Shown here in pieces: positions 26,882-35,242 of a stretch of 39,339 nt of DNA (position 1 is its first letter; every line of letters starts with the position of its first letter). A model generated the notes under the pieces. The model worked only from the letters and a program-made list of their open reading frames with translations. It searched no databases and was not told the origin of the DNA. The stretch comes from Bryobacterales bacterium (lineage in GTDB: Bacteria; Acidobacteriota; Terriglobia; Bryobacterales; Bryobacteraceae). The stretch is from the NCBI GenBank assembly GCA_027452065.1, contig DAIDHC010000089.1:1-39339 (forward strand), written 5' to 3'. A program made the position numbers and the translations under genes.

Positions 26882-28099
26882 ATGCCCGCAGGACTGGACA
26901 ACCTCAAACACATCGTGGTTCTCATGATGGAGAACCGCTCCTTCGATCACATGCTGGGAGGCCTCAAGGCTCTGGATTCACGGATCAATGGTCTCACCGG
27001 AGCTGAGACCAATCCCGACACCAACGGCGAGCCCGCGCCCGTGCTGCCGAACGCCGCCTTTCAGAGCCAGCTTGACCCGGATCCGGACCATCACTTCGCC
27101 GCGGTGGACAAACAGATTTTCGACGGGGCATCGAGCCGCGTGCCGTCTATGCAGGGGTTCGTCAAATCGTACTGGGATCAGCGGCGGGACGTTACGCACT
27201 CGCGGAAGATCATGTACTACTTCGCTCCTGATTCCCTGCCCGTGCTGACCAGCCTTGCCCGGAGCTTTGCCGTGTTCAACGGCTGGTTTTCCTCCATCCC
27301 CGGTCCGACGATCTGCAACCGCGCCTTCGCTCACTACGGCACCTCGTTCGGCAGCGTGACAATGGACCCGTTCGTCGTCCGGCCGCCGTATCTCAGCGTC
27401 TACGACAGGCTGCTCAACGGCGGGAGGACCACGAAACTCTACTACTTCGATCCGGCGAGCTCAACGATGGAAGTGGTCAATCTACTTTCGCGCCAGCCAG
27501 CCGTTTTCGGCACGTTCGACCAGTTCCTGGAAGACTGTGGGCGCGGCACGCTGCCCGACTACAGCTTCATTGAGCCCAACTACACCGATCATGAAGCCGA
27601 AGACGGCGCAGAACTGCTCGCCTCCGACCAGCATCCGGATCACAACGTCCAGCAGGGGGAGATATTCATCGCCTCGGTCTACAGCGCGATTCAGCAAAAC
27701 CCAAACCTGTGGACCTCTACCGCGCTGCTGATCGTCTACGACGAGCACGGCGGCATATACGACCACGTTCCTCCGCCGGCCTGCACTCCCGACGGATGCG
27801 CCGCGCCGGCCTCGGCCACAGGCACGGGAGCGCCGTTCCAGTTCGACCGCCTTGGCGTGCGAGTGCCGGCGATTCTGGTGTCGCCGTGGATTGCGCGGGC
27901 GACGGTGGTGGCCGGCCCCGAGGATCCGGTAAACGGGAGGGCTTTTGAGCACGCCTCCATTCCGGCGACCGTGACCGAACACTTCCTCGGCGCCTTTGAA
28001 AACCGGAGCCCGCGGGAGAAAGCGGCCCCCACGTTTCTCTCGCTTCTCGGCGATACTCTGCGTCCGATGTCCGATATCCCGGCATTCCACATCGATTAG
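26882..28099 (+). CDS. Phosphoesterase family protein (phospholipase C / acid phosphatase type)
   Basis: The 405-residue member of the alkaline-phosphatase-like superfamily opens IVVLMMENRSFDHMLGGL, where Glu-Asn and Asp bind the metals, as in Burkholderia/Pseudomonas phospholipase C and AcpA. It continues with SSIPGPTICNRAFAH, YSFIEPNYTDHEAEDGAE, DQHPDHNVQQGE and IVYDEHGGIYDHVPPP, all metal-site motifs. These enzymes hydrolyse phosphodiesters or phosphomonoesters such as phospholipids. No export signal is visible at the N-terminus, unlike many relatives. It is the first gene of a three-gene operon: the ribosome binding site of the next gene overlaps its stop codon. Confidence 0.88.
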   Translation: MPAGLDNLKHIVVLMMENRSFDHMLGGLKALDSRINGLTGAETNPDTNGEPAPVLPNAAFQSQLDPDPDHHFAAVDKQIFDGASSRVPSMQGFVKSYWDQRRDVTHSRKIMYYFAPDSLPVLTSLARSFAVFNGWFSSIPGPTICNRAFAHYGTSFGSVTMDPFVVRPPYLSVYDRLLNGGRTTKLYYFDPASSTMEVVNLLSRQPAVFGTFDQFLEDCGRGTLPDYSFIEPNYTDHEAEDGAELLASDQHPDHNVQQGEIFIASVYSAIQQNPNLWTSTALLIVYDEHGGIYDHVPPPACTPDGCAAPASATGTGAPFQFDRLGVRVPAILVSPWIARATVVAGPEDPVNGRAFEHASIPATVTEHFLGAFENRSPREKAAPTFLSLLGDTLRPMSDIPAFHID

Positions 28100-28110
28100 G
28101 AGCTTTCCCC

Positions 28111-28377
28111 ATGGCCACTCCCACTCATGTCATCCGCGTTCCCCGCCCCGAGCCCGGTGCGTTTAACCCGCACCGGCCACTCAAGAAGAATGCGCTGCTG
28201 CTTCACCAGGTGCGGCATTTTAAGAAGATCGAGCGGCGGCTTCCGAAACATCAGAAAACGGGGATCCCGCTGGGCGCGATCCGCACCGAGGCGCAGGCCG
28301 CCGAGTACCTGCGGAAGATGATGGCCGTGCTTCACCCGCAGACCGCGGCCGCGGGCCGCAGCGAGCCACTGCCATGA
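28111..28377 (+). CDS. Small basic protein of unknown function, linked to phosphoesterase
   Basis: I do not recognise this 88-residue protein. It is Lys/Arg/His-rich, with a central basic amphipathic stretch (LLLHQVRHFKKIERRLPKH) and a second helix (TEAQAAEYLRKMMAVLHP). It has no signal peptide or membrane segment. It is well supported as a gene: AGGAG at 28098-28102 lies 8 bases before the ATG and overlaps the phosphoesterase stop, and its own stop overlaps the start of the barrel gene as ATGA. This tight packing suggests a role tied to the phosphoesterase or the barrel protein, for example as an accessory or inhibitor, but that is inference. Confidence 0.78.
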   Translation: MATPTHVIRVPRPEPGAFNPHRPLKKNALLLHQVRHFKKIERRLPKHQKTGIPLGAIRTEAQAAEYLRKMMAVLHPQTAAAGRSEPLP

Positions 28378-29786
28378 AACGCGCGCTGGCAGCGGCCGTG
28401 TTATGCGCATCGATGAGCGCGCTCGCGCAGGAGTCCCTACTGCAGGCGGATTTCCGCGGGGAAGGGACCCGTTTTTCGGACAACTGCGCCAGCTTCGCCA
28501 CCTTTGCATCGTGCGCGCAAACGCTGTTCACCGATCATCCGCTGCATATCGCTCTCGGCAGCCTCGCGCCGCAGAATGGCTTTGGCGCCGGGCTGGCCTT
28601 TGTGTCGCACCTCACGACTACGAACTGGCGGCATAGCTGGGACGTCGATGCCGTTGCCTCATCCAACGCATCGTGGCGGGCGGGCGCCTACATGACGTCG
28701 GTGTGGACGCCGAAACACGAGATTGTGGTAACACCGGGGGGCAGTGCGCCGGCTTCGGAGGGGCCGAAGAGGGAAAGGATTCGACCCGGCGAGCAACTGG
28801 TGTTTCATCTCTACGCCGAATCCACTTCGCTGAACCAGCTTTTGTTCTACGGGCTGGGTCCGGCGAGCCAGGAATCGTCGCGCTCCTACTACGGCATGAC
28901 GGAATCGATTGCCGGCGCGAACGTGGTGTGGCCGATTGTCCAGCGACTGAACCTGTCATTCTACGGCGAAGCCAACGGGCGCTTCACGTCACTGCGGGAA
29001 GCCGGCGGCAGCGGTTCGATTGGAGAGATGTTCCCGCCCACGGCGGCGCCGGGCCTTGGCGCGCAGCCGGCTTTTTTTCAGCTTGGCCAGGGCATTCGAC
29101 TGCGCCCGACGATGGCGCACGGATTCGTACAGCTCAACTATCGGGCGGCCTTTCAGGAATTCGTCGCGCCCAACTCGACGTTCTCCTTCAACCGCTTCAC
29201 CGCCGACATGGACCACCGGTTTCCGCTTTACCGCGCGTCCCGGCCGGCGGAGCCGCGCGATTTCAACGGACCGGACGAATGTTCGGCGTCGGTGGCCGAT
29301 CCCAGACGCGCCTGCCCGCCGCTAGTACCCGCCGCCCCGCCCGGCGCATCGCGCAACCTGGAGGGCAGCTTCGGGTTGCGTCTTCTGCTCGTCGATTCCC
29401 TGGTTCCGTCCGGTCATGTTGTCCCGTTCTTCTTCCAGCCGACGCTCGGCGGTTCGGACATCAACGGCAACCCGCTACTGGCGAGCTATCCGGATTATCG
29501 CTTTCGCGCTCCGAACCTGCTTCTGCTGCGCGCCAGCTTCGAGCACTCGATCTGGGGGCCGTTCGGAGCCAGCCTGATGCTGGACGAAGGCAAGGTGGGG
29601 CTCAAGCCGTCCGACCTCGACTTCACCCACCTGGCGCACACGTACTCGGCCGGGCTGACTCTGCGCGCCGGGGGATTCCCGCTGGTTTACCTTCTGTTCT
29701 GCTGGGGCGGCCACGAAGGCACGCACACCATCGCGTCGATGAACTCGTCGCTGCTCGGGGGCTCCCCGCGTCCTTCGTTGTACTGA
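28374..29786 (+). CDS. Predicted outer-membrane beta-barrel protein
   Basis: The protein has 470 residues. It has a signal peptide (MKRALAAAVLCASMSALAQE) and then alternating beta-strand pattern throughout: FGAGLAFVSHLTTTNWRHSWDVDAV, SFYGEANGRFTSL, FVQLNYRAAFQEFV, GSFGLRLLLVDSLVPSGHVVPFFFQP (shown in part: LRLLLVDSLV), NLLLLRASFEHSIWGPFGASLML and YSAGLTLRAGGFPLVYLLFCW. It ends PSLY. No characterised family is recognised. Its start overlaps the 88-residue gene's stop (ATGA), so it is the third gene of the phosphoesterase operon. It may be a channel or surface receptor for a product of the phosphoesterase reaction. There is no terminator with a T run after it. Confidence 0.75.
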   Translation: MKRALAAAVLCASMSALAQESLLQADFRGEGTRFSDNCASFATFASCAQTLFTDHPLHIALGSLAPQNGFGAGLAFVSHLTTTNWRHSWDVDAVASSNASWRAGAYMTSVWTPKHEIVVTPGGSAPASEGPKRERIRPGEQLVFHLYAESTSLNQLLFYGLGPASQESSRSYYGMTESIAGANVVWPIVQRLNLSFYGEANGRFTSLREAGGSGSIGEMFPPTAAPGLGAQPAFFQLGQGIRLRPTMAHGFVQLNYRAAFQEFVAPNSTFSFNRFTADMDHRFPLYRASRPAEPRDFNGPDECSASVADPRRACPPLVPAAPPGASRNLEGSFGLRLLLVDSLVPSGHVVPFFFQPTLGGSDINGNPLLASYPDYRFRAPNLLLLRASFEHSIWGPFGASLMLDEGKVGLKPSDLDFTHLAHTYSAGLTLRAGGFPLVYLLFCWGGHEGTHTIASMNSSLLGGSPRPSLY

Positions 29787-29825
29787 GGCGTGCCGGGCCG
29801 CGGGCGGGCGTGATAGGCTTCTCCC

Positions 29826-30134
29826 ATGTCCGAGCCGATCGTCCGCGCCGTCACTCGATGGATTTGGTCCAATCTTGTTTGGGACACGTCCGGCCGCAGC
29901 CGGGGCGGAGTGTGGGGAAGATTGTGGCCGGCCCGTAAACTTCTCCTCGCTCTCGCCGGTTCGGCGGTTCTCGACTGGATGGAGTGGGTGGAACATCATC
30001 CACCGGCGATTGCGATCGTCGCGGTGCTTCACTTTCTCTTTGTCCTGGCGGCGATTGCCGCGGCGATCCCGATTCTCCGCCGCCTGAGCCGGGCCTCCCA
30101 GCCGCCCGCCGCGCCGCCGCCGCAGGCCGGATAA
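29826..30134 (+). CDS. Small membrane protein of unknown function
   Basis: The 102-residue protein starts MSEPIVRAVTRWIWSNL at an ATG with a weak ribosome binding site. It has a hydrophobic helix at ~38-50 (LLLALAGSAVLDW) and a clear transmembrane span at ~60-82 (AIAIVAVLHFLFVLAAIAAAIPIL), then a basic turn (RRLSR) and a Pro/Ala tail. Family not recognised. It lies 39 bases after the barrel gene and 23 bases before the HXXEE gene, on the same strand, and may be co-transcribed with the latter. Confidence 0.6.
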   Translation: MSEPIVRAVTRWIWSNLVWDTSGRSRGGVWGRLWPARKLLLALAGSAVLDWMEWVEHHPPAIAIVAVLHFLFVLAAIAAAIPILRRLSRASQPPAAPPPQAG

Positions 30135-30157
30135 ACGGCGCGGGGAGAAACGCGCCG

Positions 30158-30754
30158 ATGACGGGGAGAGCCGTGCGATGGTTGTATCCGCAGTGGGTGG
30201 GGGCGGCGCTGTGCGCGGGGGTGCTGCTGTTGCTGTTGATACCGGCATTGGTGATGACGTGGGATCGCGCCGTGGTGCTGACGTTTCTGCTGCTGCCGGT
30301 TTACATGATTCACCAGGTGGAGGAGCATGACCGGGACCGGTTCCGGAGGTTCGTGAACCGGGAGGTATTTGGAGGAGCGGAGGCGCTGGACGAGGCGGCG
30401 ATTTTGTGGATCAACATTCCGGGCGTGTGGGGCGTGGGCGTGGCGTCGGTGTACGCGGGGTGGATTTGGGGAGCGGGGTGGGGGCTGGCGATGGTGTACC
30501 TGGTGCTGGTGAACGCGGTGGTACACATCGCGGCCGGGGCGGCGAAGCGGAGGTACAACCCGGGACTGTGGACAGCGATCGTGTTGTTTGTGCCGGCGGG
30601 AGGGGCGGCGCTGGCGGCGATCGGGGCGCGGCCGGGAGTGGGCATGGAGCAGCACGCGGCAGGGCTGGGCGCGGCGGTGGCGATCCATGCGGCGATCGTC
30701 GTGGGCGCGGGGCGGCGGGCGGCTACTTTACGGGCGAGCCGATCCACCAGGTGA
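30158..30754 (+). CDS. HXXEE domain integral membrane protein
   Basis: The protein has 198 residues. The signature HQVEEH lies at ~49-54 in the first loop after YMIHQ, fitting the HXXEE motif family of predicted membrane proteins, possibly metal-dependent. There are four to five hydrophobic spans (WVGAALCAGVLLLLLIPALV, VVLTFLLLPVYMIH, GVWGVGVASVYAGWIWG, MVYLVLVNAVVHIAAG, TAIVLFVPAGGAALAAIG; each shown is at most a span core). The second conserved His region is NAVVHI. Function unknown. The ATG at 30158 follows GGGGAGAAA. Its 3' end overlaps the convergent VOC gene by 32 bases. Confidence 0.75.
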   Translation: MTGRAVRWLYPQWVGAALCAGVLLLLLIPALVMTWDRAVVLTFLLLPVYMIHQVEEHDRDRFRRFVNREVFGGAEALDEAAILWINIPGVWGVGVASVYAGWIWGAGWGLAMVYLVLVNAVVHIAAGAAKRRYNPGLWTAIVLFVPAGGAALAAIGARPGVGMEQHAAGLGAAVAIHAAIVVGAGRRAATLRASRSTR

Positions 30755-31103
30755 TGCCGCAGGAATCGGCGACGCCGGCGTTGCGATGGCCGTAGGGCTT
30801 GTCTTCGGGGGCGGTGAGGGAAGCGGCGCCGGCGGCGAGGGCGCGGGCATAAACCGAATCGACATCGGGGACCCAAAGGTAGAGCGAGGCGGGGAGGGCC
30901 TTCCACTGGCCGCTGGCCTGGCCCAGCATGATGAGCGAGTCGCCGATGGTGAGTTCGGCGTGCATGACGGCATTATCGGGGCCGCGATGGCAAACGGTTT
31001 CGACGGCGCCGAAGGCGACTTTGAGGAATACCAGTTCGGCGCTGGCGTCGGGGACGATGAGATAGGGAGTGACGGAGCGGTAGGTGCTGGGCGTGTCGGC
31101 CAT
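30723..31103 (-). CDS. VOC superfamily protein (PhnB/glyoxalase-like)
   Basis: The 126-residue protein has two beta-alpha-beta-beta-beta modules. The first is VTPYLIVPDASAELVFLKVAFGA with the strand pair MHAELTIGDSLIMLG, the PhnB-like pattern. The second is LYLWVPDVDSVYARALAAGA ... YGHRNAGVADSCGITWWIG. Usual ligand positions are only partly retained (His in MHAEL, and YGHR near the C-terminus). Members include glyoxalases, antibiotic-binding and isomerase proteins; a specific role cannot be assigned. It follows the AraC-type regulator gene by 12 bases, so the two form an operon. Confidence 0.82.
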   Translation of the reverse strand: MADTPSTYRSVTPYLIVPDASAELVFLKVAFGAVETVCHRGPDNAVMHAELTIGDSLIMLGQASGQWKALPASLYLWVPDVDSVYARALAAGAASLTAPEDKPYGHRNAGVADSCGITWWIGSPVK

Positions 31104-31115
31104 GAGGGGATGATG

Positions 31116-31988
31116 TCACGAAACGGGGGAATTGGATTGTAGAAATTTGACGTGGGAGAGGAATTGGGTGCGGGCGGCGCCGTAGGCGGTTGGGGTGATG
31201 CCGGAGAAGGCGCGGAAGTCGTGGATGAAGTGGGGCTGATCGAAGTAGCCGCAGTCGAGGGCGATGCGGGTCCAGTCGAGTGGGCGGCCGGAGGCGGCGA
31301 GGTGGAGGACGCGGCGGAAGCGGAGGATGCGGCAGTACTGTTTGGGCGGGAGACCGGCGGCGGCCTTGAAGCGCTCGATGAAGCGCTTGGGGCTGAGGCC
31401 GGCGAGGGAGGCGACGGCCGATACGGCGGGGGCTCCATCCGGACGGGCGAAGGCATCGAAGGCGAGGGCGACGGCGGGGTGCGGGTGGAAGAGAAGGCAG
31501 CGGGCGGCGAGGAAAGCTTCGAGCGTATCGAGGAGGGCGGTGGGAGTAAGGGCGGCGAGGAGGCGGTCGCGGAGCTCGGAGGCGGCGCGGCCCCAGAGGA
31601 GGCTGAGGGGGACATCGGCGGCGGGGAGTTCGTGAGCGGGGAGGGGGAAAAAAGCGAGCGGGCCGCCGGGGCGAAAGGCGATGCCGGCGGCGTGCTCCTG
31701 TTCGAGGGTGTCGATGATGGAGTAGCGGGGGCGGAGGCCGGAGAAGACGGCGCCGGAGGAGGTGGTTTGGCAGCGGAACCCGGCCTCGGGGAGATAGGTG
31801 CGGGTGCGGTCTTCATTGAGGTTGAAGATAATTTGGGGGGACGCGTTGGGGAGGACACGCTCGAGGCGGAGGGGCTCGGGCGGGCGGCGGCAGAACCAGA
31901 GGGAGGCGATGAAGAGATTGAGCGGAGGAGCGGGGACGCGCTGGAGATAGAGGGGCGGGGCGGGCGCAAAGGGTTCCGCGAGGGGCAC
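31116..31988 (-). CDS. AraC family transcriptional regulator
   Basis: The protein has 290 residues. The N-terminal ~150 residues form a ligand-binding-type domain (LPNASPQIIFNLNEDRTRTYL, shown in part: PQIIFNLNEDR; HAAGIAFRPGG) like those of DUF6597/AraC regulators. The C-terminus carries the two helix-turn-helix units: VSAVASLAGLSPKRFIERFKAAAGLPPKQY (shown in part: LAGLSPKRFIERF, GLPPKQYCRILRF) and IALDCGYFDQPHFIHDFRAF followed by GITPTAYG. It is transcribed with the VOC gene and divergently from the RND efflux operon across a 77-base gap, the position of a local regulator; control of the pump is inferred. Confidence 0.88.
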   Translation of the reverse strand: MPLAEPFAPAPPLYLQRVPAPPLNLFIASLWFCRRPPEPLRLERVLPNASPQIIFNLNEDRTRTYLPEAGFRCQTTSSGAVFSGLRPRYSIIDTLEQEHAAGIAFRPGGPLAFFPLPAHELPAADVPLSLLWGRAASELRDRLLAALTPTALLDTLEAFLAARCLLFHPHPAVALAFDAFARPDGAPAVSAVASLAGLSPKRFIERFKAAAGLPPKQYCRILRFRRVLHLAASGRPLDWTRIALDCGYFDQPHFIHDFRAFSGITPTAYGAARTQFLSHVKFLQSNSPVS

Positions 31989-32065
31989 TGGTAAGTAATG
32001 TAGCGCGGTTGGGAGTGGAGGGAGTGGTGCTGGTGGTAGTGTTCCGGGTACTCTAAAAATTCACG

Positions 32066-35000
32066 ATGTGGATTGTTAAGGTTGCGCTCGAACGGCCGTA
32101 CACGTTTATCGTGCTGGCGCTGCTGATTCTGATTTTGAGCCCGGTGGTGATTCTGCGGACGCCGACGGACATTTTTCCGAACATCAACATTCCGGTGATC
32201 GGGGTGGCGTGGCAGTACAACGGGCTGAACGCGGAGGAGATGGAGGGGCGGCTGACGAGCCTGTACGAGCGGGCGATTAACGGGCTGGTGGACAACATCG
32301 AGCACATCGAGTCGACGACAGTGAGCGGGCAGGCGATCGTGAAGGTGTTTCTGCAGCCGGGGGCGAGCCTGGACACGGCGAACGCGCAGGTGACGGCGGT
32401 GTCGCAGTATGCGTTGAAGCAACTGCCGCCGGGGACGGTGCCGCCGGAGATCATCAACTACAGCGCGGCGAGCGTGCCGATTTTGCAGATGGGGATCAGC
32501 GGGCACGGGCTATCGGAGCAGCAGTTGAACGACCTGTCGGCGAATTTTCTGCGGCCGCAACTGGTTTCGGTGCGGGGGGCGATGCTGCCGAATCCTTACG
32601 GAGGCAAGCAGAGGGAAGTACTGATCAACCTGAACCCGCGGCTGCTGCAATCCAAGGGGCTGTCGCCGCAGGACGTGCTGCTGGCGGCGGGGCTGCAGAA
32701 CGTGATTCTGCCGTCGGGGACGGCGAAGATCGACCAGTTTGAGTACGACGTGCGGCTGAACGCGAGCCCGCGGACGGTGGCGGAGCTGAACGATCTGCCG
32801 GTGAAGCAGAGCGGGGACGCGACGATATATCTGAAGGACGTAGCGCAGGTGAGCGACGGGTTTTCGCCGCAGACCAATGTTGTGAGGCAGGACGGGCGGC
32901 GGGGCGTGCTGGTGACAGTGGTGAAAGGGGGCGATGCGTCGACGATCGACGTGGTGGACGGGGTGAAGCGGCTGCTGCCGAGGGTGAGGCAGACGCTGCC
33001 GCCGCAGTTGCGGATCACGCTGTTGGCGGACCAATCGATATTTGTGCGGGCGGCGGTGAACGGGGTGATCCGGGAGGCGGTGATCGCGGCGTGTTTGACG
33101 GGGCTGATGATTCTGCTGTTCCTGGGGAGCTGGCGGAGCACGCTGATTATCGCGGTGTCGATCCCGCTGTCGATTCTGACGTCGTTGATCGTGCTGGGAT
33201 TCATGGGCGAGACGATCAACATCATGACGCTGGGGGGGCTGGCGCTGGCGGTTGGGATTCTGGTGGACGACGCGACGGTGACGATTGAGAACATCGAGCG
33301 GTACCTGGAGGAAGGGCACGAGCTGAACCGGAGCATTCTCGAAGGGGCGGCGCAGATCGCGCTGCCGGCGCTGGTGTCGACGCTGTGCATCTGCATTGTT
33401 TTTATCCCGATGTTCTTTCTGAGCGGCGTGGCGCGGTTCCTGTTCGTGCCGCTGGCGGAGGCGATCGTATTCGCGATGCTGGCGTCGTATGTGCTGTCGA
33501 GGACGCTGGTGCCGACGCTGGCGATGTATCTGCTGCGGGCGAAGGAGCACGGGCGGACACGGAATCCGCTGAAAATGTTCCAGCGGGCGTTTGAGCGGGG
33601 ATTCGAGCGGCTGCGGCTGAACTACCAGCTTCTGCTGACGACGCTGGTGCACAGGCGGAAGGTGTTCGTGCCGGTGTTTTTGGGCCTGTGCGCGTCGAGC
33701 GCGCTACTGGCGCCGTGGCTGGGGCAGGACTTCTTCCCCAGCAGCGACAGCGGACAATTTATTCTTCACCTGAGGGCGAAGACGGGGACGAGGATCGAGG
33801 AGACGGCGCGGCTGTGCGATCTGGTGGAGGGTTCGATCCGGCGGGCGGTGCCGGCGGCGGAGGTGGACAATATTCTGGACAACATCGGGCTGCCTTATAG
33901 CCCGTTCAACTACATCCACACGACGTCGGGGCTGATCGGGGCGGGCGACGCCGACATCATGGTGTCGCTGACGCGGGAGCATCGGCCGACGGTGGATTAC
34001 GTCAAGCGGCTGCGGGCGAGCCTGTCGAAGGAGTATCCGGGGGTGATGTTTTACTTTCTGCCGGCCGATATCGTGACGCAGATTTTGAATTTCGGGCTGC
34101 CGTCGCCGATCGATATTCAGATCGAGGGAACGGACATGGACGGGAACCGGCGGGTGGCGTCGCGGATCCTGACGCAGTTGCGAAGAGCACCCGGAGCGGT
34201 GGACGCGCGGATCCAGCAGGCCTTCGATTACCCGATGTTCGAGATCCAGGTGGACCGGACGAAAGCGGCGCAAGGGGGCTACACGGAGCGGGACGTTGCC
34301 AACAGCGTGCTGAACTCGCTAAGCGGGAGCTTTCAGGTGACGCCGATGTTTTTTCTGAACTGGAATAACGGCGTGAACTACAGCCTGGTGGCGCAGACGC
34401 CGCAGTACGACATCCAGTCGCTGCAGGACCTGGAGAACACACCGATCTCGGGAGCGGGGGCGAGGAGGCCGGGGATTCTGGCGAACGTGGCGAGGATCCG
34501 GCGGGCGAACGAGATGCAGGTGGTGAACCACTACAACATCCGGAGGGTGATCGACATTTACGGGTCGGTGCAGGACCGGGACCTGGGAGCGGTGAGCCGG
34601 GACGTGAACCGGATTGTGGACGAGAACCGGAAGACGCTGCCGCGGGGAAGCTTCGTGACGGTGCGAGGGCAGATTGCGACGATGCGGGAGTCGTATGCGG
34701 GGTTGCTGAGCGGGCTGGGATTTTCCGTTATTCTGGTTTATCTACTGATTGTTGTGAATTTCCAATCCTGGCTGGATCCATTCATCATTGTTTCGGGGCT
34801 ACCGGCGGCGCTTGCGGGGATCATCTTGTTCCTGTTCGCGACGCGGACGACGCTGAGCGTGCCGGCGCTGATGGGGGCGATCATGTGCATGGGGGTGGCG
34901 ACGGCGAACAGCATTCTGGTGGTGGCGTTCGCCAAGGAGCGGCTGGCGGAGAACGGGGATCCGCTGGAGGCGGCGATCGAGGCGGGGGCGACGCGGTTCC

Positions 35001-35242
35001 GGCCGGTGTTGATGACGGCGATCGCGATGATCATCGGCATGATCCCGATGGCGACGGGGTTGGGAGAAGGCGGAGAGCAGAACGCGCCGCTGGGGCGGGC
35101 AGTGATCGGCGGGCTGATGTTGGCGACGGTAGCGACGCTGGTATTTGTGCCGTCGGTATTCGCTCTGCTGCACCGGAAGAATGCGGAAGCGGGACCGGAG
35201 CGGCGGCACGGGCGTGACGCGGCTCCGCTACGGGCGAAATGA
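32066..35242 (+). CDS. RND family efflux transporter, inner-membrane permease
   Basis: The 1058-residue AcrB-type protein has TM1 near residues 12-30 (TFIVLALLILILSPVV) and then a periplasmic porter domain with PTDIFPNINIPVI. A second set of spans around 340-530 includes the proton-relay segment GILVDDATVTIENIERY, with two adjacent Asp. The second periplasmic half starts QDFFPSSDSGQFI, and the last spans are around 875-1030 (ILVYLLIVVNFQSW, MGAIMCMGVATANSILVV). It exports hydrophobic compounds using proton motive force. It is in the HAE1-like group by motif. The adaptor gene follows with an ATGA overlap and the outer-membrane gene after that. Substrates unknown. Confidence 0.95.
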   Translation: MWIVKVALERPYTFIVLALLILILSPVVILRTPTDIFPNINIPVIGVAWQYNGLNAEEMEGRLTSLYERAINGLVDNIEHIESTTVSGQAIVKVFLQPGASLDTANAQVTAVSQYALKQLPPGTVPPEIINYSAASVPILQMGISGHGLSEQQLNDLSANFLRPQLVSVRGAMLPNPYGGKQREVLINLNPRLLQSKGLSPQDVLLAAGLQNVILPSGTAKIDQFEYDVRLNASPRTVAELNDLPVKQSGDATIYLKDVAQVSDGFSPQTNVVRQDGRRGVLVTVVKGGDASTIDVVDGVKRLLPRVRQTLPPQLRITLLADQSIFVRAAVNGVIREAVIAACLTGLMILLFLGSWRSTLIIAVSIPLSILTSLIVLGFMGETINIMTLGGLALAVGILVDDATVTIENIERYLEEGHELNRSILEGAAQIALPALVSTLCICIVFIPMFFLSGVARFLFVPLAEAIVFAMLASYVLSRTLVPTLAMYLLRAKEHGRTRNPLKMFQRAFERGFERLRLNYQLLLTTLVHRRKVFVPVFLGLCASSALLAPWLGQDFFPSSDSGQFILHLRAKTGTRIEETARLCDLVEGSIRRAVPAAEVDNILDNIGLPYSPFNYIHTTSGLIGAGDADIMVSLTREHRPTVDYVKRLRASLSKEYPGVMFYFLPADIVTQILNFGLPSPIDIQIEGTDMDGNRRVASRILTQLRRAPGAVDARIQQAFDYPMFEIQVDRTKAAQGGYTERDVANSVLNSLSGSFQVTPMFFLNWNNGVNYSLVAQTPQYDIQSLQDLENTPISGAGARRPGILANVARIRRANEMQVVNHYNIRRVIDIYGSVQDRDLGAVSRDVNRIVDENRKTLPRGSFVTVRGQIATMRESYAGLLSGLGFSVILVYLLIVVNFQSWLDPFIIVSGLPAALAGIILFLFATRTTLSVPALMGAIMCMGVATANSILVVAFAKERLAENGDPLEAAIEAGATRFRPVLMTAIAMIIGMIPMATGLGEGGEQNAPLGRAVIGGLMLATVATLVFVPSVFALLHRKNAEAGPERRHGRDAAPLRAK

